Below are positions 10,501 through 17,370 of a DNA stretch of 64,000 bases, one piece after another. The position numbers and the translations under genes are program-made. The DNA is from DATGPD01 sp041398565 (GTDB lineage Bacteria; Planctomycetota; UBA1135; UBA2386). Below the pieces are notes generated by a model. It saw nothing but the letters and a program-made list of their open reading frames with translations. It made no database searches and was not told the DNA's origin. Location: the NCBI GenBank assembly GCA_041398565.1, contig JAWKUN010000003.1, positions 806,001 through 870,000 of the forward strand, given 5' to 3'. Each line of letters opens with the position of its first letter. Within the stretch, counting starts at the first letter, position 1.

Positions 10501-11188
10501 TCGTCGCCTCCGGAGCCAGCCGCGCGACGCCCGGGCCGGTCCGCAACCACACGTTGCCCGCAGAGTCGACGTCGGCATCGATGCCGCATGCCGGGTTGCC
10601 GTCGACCATGGGCACCGCCGACCATGCGCCGCCGCGGTGACGAAACAAGCCGACGTCGGTGAGGGCGACGAGCCCCGATCGATCCGTCCCGCACAGGTGG
10701 CGGACTGCTGCAGGTGGTGGCGACGCGTCGCGCACGAACGAAGTCCGATCGGTCGACGACCACCACACCTCGTCCAAGCCAGCGACCACGATGCGCCCGT
10801 CGGGCAAGCGGTGGATCGAAGTGATTTCGTGGCCGGGGAGCGGGCGGTCGACGGCGTCTCCGTGTACGTGCAGGAGACCAGCGTCCTCGCTGCCGATCCA
10901 GAGGTCGCCGCTCGGCTCGGACAGGAGGGACCGCACCCGGTTCGGCATCGGCAAGTCCGCTGACGTCGGATCGAACACGAGGAAGCGCAGGCCGTCGAAC
11001 CGGACGAGCCCGCCGAATGTCCCGATCCACAAGTAGCCCCTGGCATCCTGTACGATCGCGTTGACCGTGATCTGTGGCAATCCGTTGGCATTCGTCCAGC
11101 GCCGGATCTCGTAAGGACGCTGGGACACGACGAACGCGGGCGTAGCCAAGAAGGTCGCGAGGCAGCAGGTGCGGGCGGCATTCACCAT
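7574..11188 (-). CDS. Hybrid two-component sensor (Reg_prop propeller, Y_Y_Y, histidine kinase, receiver)
   Basis: The ATG at 11188 starts a signal peptide (residues 1-22), giving 1204 residues. Residues ~25-640 hold many repeats of the two-component regulator propeller type (ARGYLWIGTFGGLVRFDG, DGSIWFGTYGSGLCHW). A Y_Y_Y domain follows (~650-715), then one transmembrane helix (~725-742) and a coiled coil (~750-825). The kinase core has the phospho-acceptor His838 in GAVAHDFNNLL, an N box near 945, DGPGMG near 990 and GTGLGLS near 1013. The C-terminal receiver (1070-1190) has the phospho-acceptor Asp1123 in VLVDVMMPG. This is the one-protein two-component layout in which the periplasmic propeller senses a ligand, often a carbohydrate. 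No DNA-binding domain is present, so the output must pass to a partner not seen here. Confidence 0.9.
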   Translation of the reverse strand: MVNAARTCCLATFLATPAFVVSQRPYEIRRWTNANGLPQITVNAIVQDARGYLWIGTFGGLVRFDGLRFLVFDPTSADLPMPNRVRSLLSEPSGDLWIGSEDAGLLHVHGDAVDRPLPGHEITSIHRLPDGRIVVAGLDEVWWSSTDRTSFVRDASPPPAAVRHLCGTDRSGLVALTDVGLFRHRGGAWSAVPMVDGNPACGIDADVDSAGNVWLRTGPGVARLAPEATMFSPLEPLSGPGSMLVVAADGTLWTDSLGRPMRRDPRFDRWLTVADVEVAASRASLVDRDGNLWLGGEDGLAFVTPAQLEVTEQEAHGVTGIGPILPAAGGGVWVGCADAILRLAPDHTVLERVASPDYVRALAPDPAGGLWACCGMTLTHIDGSRRRSIAMPAVGEQIIHILRALWVDADGAVWAGGTSGLLRVRGEAIDTWSTRDGMVGDDVLCIRRDAAGDLVVGTTRGACRLRAGRFETLLTPHGELPLQVRCIAPVSDGSIWFGTYGSGLCHWRQDSEEWFTVRDGLPDNCVSAVLLTPDDGIAVATNRGFARVGLDELAGTRSGSAAPLWTTFNSSAHRQVIEAQGGHQPSACVAEDGSIWFAVVRGIAHCRLELPVGPTPVDVHIEEVRSNAGTTRERRITLPEGVRDFSVAYSAPAYTAPRSVNFQYRLAPLDDHWLDAGTERVVTFRQLPAGRYEFGVRARTPGADPGDRSDSVVIEVPPHLYEMASVRLAIFVALLSLAALTLRFRARALQRRACELAELVHLRTADLRAEVDVRTKMEEELRRHRDELDARVGERTAELRRAYTDLEQELAARKQLQRELQVSQKMESLGQLAGAVAHDFNNLLTVINGTADLCAEDPSRDRGAALATILQAGRTASQLTRQLLIFARRQHLEPVAQTVEKCIESAQLLMRKSVGVRIALSFHLAPKPWPVFLPGGHVEQLLLNTCINASEAMPAGGNVAISTRNVTLLSKDVPAEVGPGDFVELVVRDDGPGMGPATLERALDPFFTTKTHGTGLGLSTCYGIARQAGGTLLIQSELGRGTSIRVLLPRHREALTAKSGHPLPKPKQRDLRILLVEDRDDVRETLRHQLVAAGHRVTDAGSGAEAVELMARADSSIDVVLVDVMMPGMSGPEAAARILETCPHLGIVFMSGSAPPDERRRLEASGACVLTKPFEASELEERLRAAAGTGPRNPGRSSTSVGTE

Positions 11189-11400
11189 CGGCCGCGCATT
11201 GTGCCGCGGTCGCCGACGCGGCGCGATTCTGGGGCGGCTCGCACGTTGCTTGTAACACGGGGTGGACGGGCGGAAGCTGGGCGCGAGCGGGCCGATCACC
11301 ATGCGCCGTGGGCTATTCAGACGGCCTCACTCGGGTGGCAATTCGCATCGACGCACACCGTGAATCCGCGCGCGGCGCGAGCCTTCGCGGCAGTTGCAGC

Positions 11401-13905
11401 CTAGAACGTGCCGGCGACGAACTGCAGCGCGTTCGTCGCCGTGACCGCGAGGATGGCGAACGAGGCGTCGACCTCGAACGCCACCATCTGCTGGTAGAAC
11501 GCGACGCCGATCAGCAGCGGCGTGTCGGGCAGCGCAATGAGCGAGTCGACCACGCCGGTCGACGTCAGGTGCACCTGCTGGATCAGCGGATCGACGTGCA
11601 GCAGGCATCCTGGCAACGCCCGCGCGAGCACGGCATCGAGCGGGAAGCCAGGCACGATCGGTGCGAAGCCGGTCGCCGCCAGGATGATCGCGTTGGCGGG
11701 CAAGCCGGTGCCGCGGGTGTGCAACGTGCTTTCGACCCAGGGCAGGGTCGCCGCCGTCAGCAGGTTGGCGCCACCGCTGCTCGCGCAACCGGCAGCGTGC
11801 ACGGTCACCGAGGCCGGGCACGTCGTGGTGAGGCGCGCCAGATGGAACGACAGCAGGCCACCCGCTGCAGTGAAGTTGCCGCCGACGGCGAGGTCGCCGT
11901 CCGGCTGCATCACGATCGCGGCGACGGGGCCGTTGACGCCGGCACCGAAGGCGGACCACGACGCGCCGTTCCAACGCGCGATCCGGTTCGCGGCGCCGCC
12001 GCCCGCGGTCGTGAACGAACCGCCGACGACGAGATCGCCGTCGGGCAGCTCCGCCAGCGCCGTGACGGAGCCATCCAGGCCCGAGCCGAACGGCGACCAC
12101 GACACGCCATTCCAGCGCGCGATCCGGTTGGCGGCTGTTCCGCCGGCGCTCGTGAAGTCGCCACCGACGACGAGGTCGCCGTTCGCCAGCGTCCGCATGG
12201 CGAGCGCACGGCCGCCGAGGCCGGAGCCGAGCGCCGACCACGACGAACCGTCCCACTGCGCGATCCGGTTCGCGGCGATGCCGCCGGCGCTGGTGAAGTT
12301 GCCACCGACGACGAGGTCGCCGTTCGCCAGCGTCGCCATGGCGAACGCGCTGCCGTTCAGGCCGGACCCAAGCGGCGACCACGACGACCCGTTCCAGCGC
12401 GCGATCCGGTTCACGGCGACGCCGCCTGCAACGGTGAAGTCGCCACCGGCCACGACGTCACCGTTGGGCAACCCGGCCACCGCCCGCACGGCCGCGTCCA
12501 TGCCGGTGCCGAACCTCGACCAGGAGACACCGTCCCACCGGGCGATGCGCTGCGCGTCGACGGGTTCCGCGAACGGGAAGTCACCTGCGACGACGAGGTC
12601 GCCGTTCGGCAGGACCGCGGTGGCGTACGTCGGGCCAAGGGGCCGGAAGCCGAGCCAGCGCCAAGACGACCCATCCCAGCGACTGACCCACAGACCGCCG
12701 CCGCCGCCGCCGGCAACGACCTCGCCGTTCGCCAGCGTCGTCATGGCGCCGACCACCCCGGCGACGCCGCTGCCCAGGGTCGACCAGCCCGAACCATCCC
12801 AGCGCGCGACGTTGCCGGCACTGAGGTCGCCGCCGGCCACGAGCTCACCGTTCGGCAGCGGGGTCAGACACCAGCAGGTCCCGAACAAGCCATCGCCCAG
12901 CGGCGACCACGACACGCCGTCCCAGCGCGCGATCTTGCGCGCGGCGACGCCACCGATCGACGTGAAGTAGCCGCCTGCGACCAGATCGCCGTTCGGCATC
13001 ACCGCGAAGGTCCACGGGTAGAGATTCGGTGAGCCCAGCGGCACCCACGACGTGCCGTCCCACAGCGCCGCATGGGTGGTCGGGTTGAGGAACTGGTAGA
13101 AGTTGCCGCCGACCGCGAGCTTGCCGTTCGGCAGGGCCGCCATGGCCGCCACCGTCGAGGAGGTGCCGTAGGCGCTGCTGAAACCCATGCTCGACCAGGC
13201 GACACCGTCCCACCGGGCCACCTTGTGCGCCGGCACCCCATCGGCCGTCTCGAACCCGCCGCCGGCGGCGAGGTCGCCGTTCGACAGCACGGCGAGCGAG
13301 GTGACCGTGTCGTTCATGCCCGACCCCATGGCCGACCACGTCGAACCGTTCCACCGGGCGGTCCGGTTGGCCGTCACACCACCCACGGTCGTGAACTCGC
13401 CGCCAGCGACGAGGTCGCCGTTCGGCAGGATGGCCAGGGCGTTGACGGCGAAGTTGAACGCGGAGCCGAGCGGCGTCCACGTCGTACCGTCCCATCGCGC
13501 GACGCGGGGCACCATGACGCCAAGCTCCCGGAAGGAGTACGCCGCAACGAGATCGTTGTTCGGCAGCACCGTGAGGGCGGTGATGCCGCCGGCGTCACCG
13601 CCGGGATTGAGTCCCGAGCCCACGGCCGACCACGTGCCACTGATCGAATTCCAGGCCGCGATGCCCTCGACTGCCACGCCGGCCGCCAGACGGAAGGTGC
13701 CACCAACCACGACCAGGGCCGGCGCCGGGCCGGCGCCATCCGGATCCCACAGGGTCGTGGCGCGCACCGGCTGGTCGGTTCCGGCGATGCCGCTGCCCGG
13801 CAGCCACGGCGTCGCACACTGCGCCTGCAATCGACAGGGCAGCATGAGTCCGACCAAGACGACGCACGGCACCAGAGACATCGAGAGACGACGTAGTTCG
13901 AGCAT
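11401..13905 (-). CDS. Secreted kelch-like repeat protein
   Basis: The ATG at 13905 opens into a signal peptide (residues ~8-28); the frame runs upstream but without protein character. Predicted 834 residues. Residues ~40-740 are roughly 14 repeats of about 45-50 residues with the pattern ARWNGSSWSPLGSGL followed by LPNGDLVVGGDFTSAGG, predicting beta-propeller blades, probably two propellers. The repeats are also visible at DNA level, so the gene may vary by recombination. A final ~90 residues (from about CPASVTVHAAGC) form a distinct domain with LPGCLLHVDPLIQQVHL, of a kind shared with other secreted proteins in this window and plausibly involved in surface sorting. Function is unknown. Confidence 0.8.
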   Translation of the reverse strand: MLELRRLSMSLVPCVVLVGLMLPCRLQAQCATPWLPGSGIAGTDQPVRATTLWDPDGAGPAPALVVVGGTFRLAAGVAVEGIAAWNSISGTWSAVGSGLNPGGDAGGITALTVLPNNDLVAAYSFRELGVMVPRVARWDGTTWTPLGSAFNFAVNALAILPNGDLVAGGEFTTVGGVTANRTARWNGSTWSAMGSGMNDTVTSLAVLSNGDLAAGGGFETADGVPAHKVARWDGVAWSSMGFSSAYGTSSTVAAMAALPNGKLAVGGNFYQFLNPTTHAALWDGTSWVPLGSPNLYPWTFAVMPNGDLVAGGYFTSIGGVAARKIARWDGVSWSPLGDGLFGTCWCLTPLPNGELVAGGDLSAGNVARWDGSGWSTLGSGVAGVVGAMTTLANGEVVAGGGGGGLWVSRWDGSSWRWLGFRPLGPTYATAVLPNGDLVVAGDFPFAEPVDAQRIARWDGVSWSRFGTGMDAAVRAVAGLPNGDVVAGGDFTVAGGVAVNRIARWNGSSWSPLGSGLNGSAFAMATLANGDLVVGGNFTSAGGIAANRIAQWDGSSWSALGSGLGGRALAMRTLANGDLVVGGDFTSAGGTAANRIARWNGVSWSPFGSGLDGSVTALAELPDGDLVVGGSFTTAGGGAANRIARWNGASWSAFGAGVNGPVAAIVMQPDGDLAVGGNFTAAGGLLSFHLARLTTTCPASVTVHAAGCASSGGANLLTAATLPWVESTLHTRGTGLPANAIILAATGFAPIVPGFPLDAVLARALPGCLLHVDPLIQQVHLTSTGVVDSLIALPDTPLLIGVAFYQQMVAFEVDASFAILAVTATNALQFVAGTF

Positions 13906-14281
13906 GGTTTCCCTGCGGCACGGTGTCGACCGCGCCGGGAACGATACCGTTCTCCGGGCGTCAGCCTCTGGCCAACCTCGGCCGGCACCGAGTCGACGGC
14001 GTGGCCGAACGTATCGGCCGAGGCGGCGCGCAGCGCGCGCGTCCTGCACCGGCACGTACCGCTCCATCGCACCGAGCAGTTCGGCGAAGTTGGCTACCGA
14101 TTCGCGGTGGATCGACCCGACGCGCTCGCGCTCGTCCGCCACCACGGCCCCGCGCTTCGAGGTTCTGTCTCCCCTCATGAGTGCGATGTCGTAGCGGGGA
14201 GAGAGTCGGGACGGCGCTCGTTGGTGAATGCGCCGAGGCGGCGGGGGCGAGTTGGCTGGGCAGGCGCCCGCGGTTTGCACG
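13906..14281. other. Gene-free stretch, possibly degenerate coding remnant
   Basis: This 376-bp stretch lies between the kelch-like gene start and the helicase remnant. The minus-strand frame that joins the kelch-like gene has a short segment with normal amino-acid composition (about 14000-14180), but I recognise no family and there is no good start codon or continuation. It may belong to the same decayed insertion as the helicase remnant next to it. Confidence 0.35.
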
Positions 14282-14686
14282 TCAGATCGACTCGACGCCG
14301 AGGGCGACCAGGTACTCGTACGTGCCGTCGTAGAACTCGGGCAGGCGCGTCGGGTCCGCGATATCGCCCGGTGGAACGAAGATCACCATGCCCTGCCGAG
14401 CGCGGGTGAGCAGTACGCGGTACGCGTTCACGAGGTGGCGCTGGTGGTCGAGGTTCTTGACGTGCTTCCACCGGCTGCCGTGGAACTTGCGGTGCAGCCA
14501 TTGCGACGCCGAACACCGCAAGTCTGCGTCCCACGTCACACACGTCCAATCGAGCTCGAGCCCCTGCACTTGGAACTCGGTTGCCGCGTCCTCCAGGTAG
14601 AACGACGATCGTGTGTCGTCGCGTTCGTTCAAGAACCACTGCACCGGATCGACCTTCGTGCGCACGTCGATCGCGAGCGGCTTCAG
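14282..14686 (-). pseudogene. C-terminal remnant of a DUF2075 (Schlafen-type) DNA/RNA helicase
   Basis: About 135 residues match the end of DUF2075 superfamily 1-like helicases: RSSFYLEDAATEFQVQGLEL, then DWTCVTWDADLRC, then NAYRVLLTRARQGMVIFVPP and a closing EFYDGTYEYLVALGV. In intact proteins these are the last helicase motifs (the TRAR arginine-finger motif is VI). All N-terminal motifs, including Walker A and B, are missing: the similarity begins exactly at the 3' end of the metalloprotease gene, whose stop codon is at 14688. No start codon or ribosome-binding site precedes it. I read it as the tail of a helicase gene lost by deletion or by insertion of neighbouring DNA. DUF2075 helicases are frequent in defence or mobile regions, so it may mark an old genomic-island edge. 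Confidence 0.8.
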
Positions 14687-14687
14687 C

Positions 14688-16508
14688 CTACCGCACGATC
14701 TCGAGCGCCAGCGCGTTGCTGCCGTACACATCCGACCCGGCGGCGAAGAAGTGCTGGAAGTAGAAGACCAGGCCGGGCGGGAGGCCTATCGGCAGCGGGA
14801 TGTCGATCGGCGTCGTGGGCGCCTGGGCGCTCCACAAGATCTCGATGAAGGGCACCATGGTGAAGCCCGGGAGCTGGGCGTAGACGCCCTGGGTGGAGAT
14901 CACCAGCGCGCGCCAGGCGTGCACCGGGTTGTTCGTGCTCGACAACTGCAGCCGGTCGACGCCGGGGGCGTAGCCCGTGAACGTCAACACCGGGGGCGTG
15001 CGGCCGGCGGGCGCGGACGCGAAGCCGAGATCGGTGACGAAGTGCACGTCCTCGAACACCGGCAGGTTGGTCGCGTTGCCGCGCATGCAGCGCGCGATCT
15101 GGTCGTGGTAGTCGAAGCGGATGTTGCGCAGGAAGCCCGGCGAGCAGTTCTGGCAGTACGACATCAGGGTGCCGCGACCGAAGCCCATCGGCGCGCAGTC
15201 CGGTGGACCGTTGCCGGGATCCTGCGCGCAGTCGTCGACCGCCACCAGGTTGCCATTCGACAGGTAGCGCAGCGCGTGCGTGTGAGGCGCGCCGAAGTTG
15301 TGCCCGATCTCGTGGCCCGCGCCGTAGATCTGGAAGTACGGCGACAGCGGCCGTTCCCACACGATCACGCCGTTCTGGACGATGTTCTGGTTGTCGAAGT
15401 TGAGCGCGCCCATGCCCGACGACAACGAGAACGCCTCCTGGCCGCTGCCGATCCGGCCGACACCGACCGCGCACCCCATCTCCGCGCCGCTCATCAGGTG
15501 ATGGATGTCGGCAGCCACCGGCGCGTTGCCGCGCCCGGGGCCGAGGTTGAAGCGCGCGCCGTACGCGATCCAGTCGCTGCGCCCCCATTCGTGCTGGAAC
15601 TCGTAGATCACCTCGAGACAGCAGGGTGCGGTGGTCTGGCCGGTGGCGATGTCCTGTTTGCGCCACGGGTCGTTCACGGTCGAGTGGATGCCCAGGTAGT
15701 TCAGCACGATCACGGTGCGGGCATCGATGCGGAGCTGCTGCGCCACGGCGCCGATCACGAAGCGCGCGTACACCTCGGCGGCGGCGACGTCGCCGAAGCG
15801 CTGGAAGAACTGGTAGTCGGTCTCGACCGCCAGCGTGCAGCGGCGCAGCCGGTCGATGGGGTTCTCCGGACACGCCGACGCCCACTGCGCCGGGTTGAGG
15901 CCCGCCAGGCACGCGGTGTAGTTGGGCGGGAGGTCCGGCGGCTCGTCGATGACGTCGGCGCACAGCGAGCCGGCGATGCGGTTCTTGTCGACGTCGTCGA
16001 CGAGCAGCGTGTTGAAGCTGGTCCAGCGCCCACCCTGCGGGAAACTCGCGATCTGGAACAGCTTCTGGTCGGTGCGCAGAAACCCCCACACCCCGACCGC
16101 GGAGAAGGTGATGCACACCTGCGACCCGGGGACGCCGGCGATGCCGCCCGACCACGACGTCATCGGTGACGGGCGCGGGTTGGTGGGCGCGTGCGGCGGC
16201 GAGCTGTTGAGCGAGATCGTGTCGGGTACGACGTCGTCGATCCGCGTGAGCTCGAGGTCCACCAGGCGATCGCCCGGGAGCTGCAGGCTCTGCAGGCGCA
16301 CGCAGCGGTATCCCCTGAGCGCATCGATGCGCGCCCGATCCGCGCCGTCGGGCGTGAAGCAGTGCGCGAGCCGGTTGGGATGCACGATCACCTGCTGCAT
16401 CGGGAACGGCATGCGCTGGTGCGCGCCGGGCGGACAGGTCGGCTCGGGCGGAGCCTGCGGGGGGAGGCTCGCCGTGGTCGCGAGCAAGAGAGTCAGGGCC
16501 GGGAGCAT
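14688..16508 (-). CDS. Secreted reprolysin-like zinc metalloprotease
   Basis: The ATG at 16508 starts a short signal peptide (residues ~1-16), giving 606 residues. The zinc-binding signature HEIGHNFGAPHTH (HExxHxxGxxH) is near residue 410, and a methionine-turn candidate (TLMSYC) follows ~40 residues later. This is the metzincin arrangement seen in M12B/reprolysin-like bacterial proteases. The ~200-residue N-terminal part looks like a propeptide. The last ~130 residues (YAPGVDRLQLSSTNNPVHAW onward) form a C-terminal beta domain. It is presumably exported and degrades external protein. The gene is followed directly by the helicase remnant and preceded by tandem structured repeats. Confidence 0.85.
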   Translation of the reverse strand: MLPALTLLLATTASLPPQAPPEPTCPPGAHQRMPFPMQQVIVHPNRLAHCFTPDGADRARIDALRGYRCVRLQSLQLPGDRLVDLELTRIDDVVPDTISLNSSPPHAPTNPRPSPMTSWSGGIAGVPGSQVCITFSAVGVWGFLRTDQKLFQIASFPQGGRWTSFNTLLVDDVDKNRIAGSLCADVIDEPPDLPPNYTACLAGLNPAQWASACPENPIDRLRRCTLAVETDYQFFQRFGDVAAAEVYARFVIGAVAQQLRIDARTVIVLNYLGIHSTVNDPWRKQDIATGQTTAPCCLEVIYEFQHEWGRSDWIAYGARFNLGPGRGNAPVAADIHHLMSGAEMGCAVGVGRIGSGQEAFSLSSGMGALNFDNQNIVQNGVIVWERPLSPYFQIYGAGHEIGHNFGAPHTHALRYLSNGNLVAVDDCAQDPGNGPPDCAPMGFGRGTLMSYCQNCSPGFLRNIRFDYHDQIARCMRGNATNLPVFEDVHFVTDLGFASAPAGRTPPVLTFTGYAPGVDRLQLSSTNNPVHAWRALVISTQGVYAQLPGFTMVPFIEILWSAQAPTTPIDIPLPIGLPPGLVFYFQHFFAAGSDVYGSNALALEIVR

Positions 16509-16571
16509 GGGTTCTCCGAGGTGTCGGGCGTGGCGGGAGAAAGCGTAGCCGCTCCCCAGGCGTCGGCCCCC

Positions 16572-16754
16572 CATCGCAGCCTGCGGCCGCACCCAAGGTG
16601 CGAGTCGGCGCTGCGCGCCGACCAGAGAGGGCCGCAGGCCGCTCTATTGCCTGGGGCTTCCAGTGCTGCTCGGGCGTGGCGAATCCGGCAGCGTCACGAA
16701 GCGCACGCCCTGCAGATTCCGCGCGCGCCGCGAGGACTCGCAGCACTTGCAGCC
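16572..16754 (-). repeat. Structured ~183-bp repeat, locus A, copy 1
   Basis: First of two tandem copies with a period of 183 bp; the two differ at about four positions (~98% identical by eye). Read on the minus strand the unit begins with CTGCAAGTGCTGCGAGTC, has a middle block with CACTGGAAGCCCCAGGCAA, and ends with three nested helices. The outer stem is GCCTGCGGCC (16579-16588) paired with GGCCGCAGGC (16630-16639). Inside it lie GCACC/GGTGC (16589-16601) and GTCGGCGC/GCGCCGAC (16604-16622, loop TGC). The sequence ATGGG occurs at each unit boundary. Related copies lie at 31431 and 57111. It is upstream of the metalloprotease gene. Confidence 0.85.
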
Positions 16755-16937
16755 CATCGCAGCCTGCGGCCGCACCCAAGGTGCGAGTCGGCGCTGCGCG
16801 CCGACCAGAGAGGGCCGCAGGCCGCTCTATTGCCCGGGGCTTCCAGTGCTGCTCGGGCGTCGCGAATCCGGCACCGTCACGAATCGCACGCCCTGCAGAT
16901 TCCGCGCGCGCCGCGAGGACTCGCAGCACTTGCAGCC
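16755..16937 (-). repeat. Structured ~183-bp repeat, locus A, copy 2
   Basis: Second tandem copy. The outer stem is 16762-16771 with 16813-16822, and the two inner hairpins are 16772-16784 and 16787-16805, all identical to copy 1. Differences from copy 1 fall in the middle and left blocks, for example CCCGGGG for CCTGGGG. The unit abuts the remnant of a secreted-protein gene at 16950, so it lies at or just beyond the 3' end of what was once a gene. Confidence 0.85.
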
Positions 16938-16949
16938 CATGGCCATGCC

Positions 16950-17295
16950 GACCCTCTGGACGGGGGCGACCAACCCGAGGGGCGACCAACCCGAGAGGGT
17001 TGGCGGCCAGGTCGGCGACGAAGGCCTGATGGAAGATGTTCTTGCCGACCATCGATGCGAGGTTGGGACCCGGTAGGCGAGCGTCGCATTGCCGGTGGCA
17101 TCGGTCACCAGCGGCAGTGCGAACTGCGGGTCGATCCACAGCGAGCAGCGTGTCATGCCGAGCGACGACAGGTCGAGCGACAGGGGCGCGTTCAGGCCGC
17201 CAATCTGCACGTGCGTTGGCCGGAACCGTCGATCGTGGCGAGGTCGATCGCCGACATGAGCCCCGGGTTCAGCCAGGGCAAACTGCTTGGGAGAC
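16950..17295 (-). pseudogene. Frameshifted C-terminal domain of a secreted protein
   Basis: Read on the minus strand, three frames must be joined: LNPGLMSAIDLATIDGSG, then PTHVQIGGLNAPLSLDLSS through NATLAYRVP, then NLASMVGKNIFHQAFVADLA and ANPLGLV. Each junction (near 17225 and near 17064) needs one extra base. The joined sequence aligns with the C-terminal domain of the intact secreted protein at 29040-30062 (LPFDLTFLGMTNCYLGVDP with LSLDLSSLGMTRCSLWIDP). No upstream part of a gene remains before the lipoprotein gene's stop at 17371. Two separate one-base losses and a missing N-terminus make decay more likely than a sequencing error. Confidence 0.7.
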
Positions 17296-17370
17296 GCGTT
17301 TGGTTGCGCGGCGGCGCTGCCAGAGCCTGGCGACGGAGCTCGCAGCGCACCGGGGCGTCGCGCGCGCCCG

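Noticed and set aside
9131..10963. 610-residue plus-strand frame inside the sensor kinase
   Set aside because: Antisense to a gene with clear domains; no recognisable fold.
13187..14194. Plus-strand frame over the kelch-like gene start
   Set aside because: Antisense shadow with Pro/Arg-rich composition.
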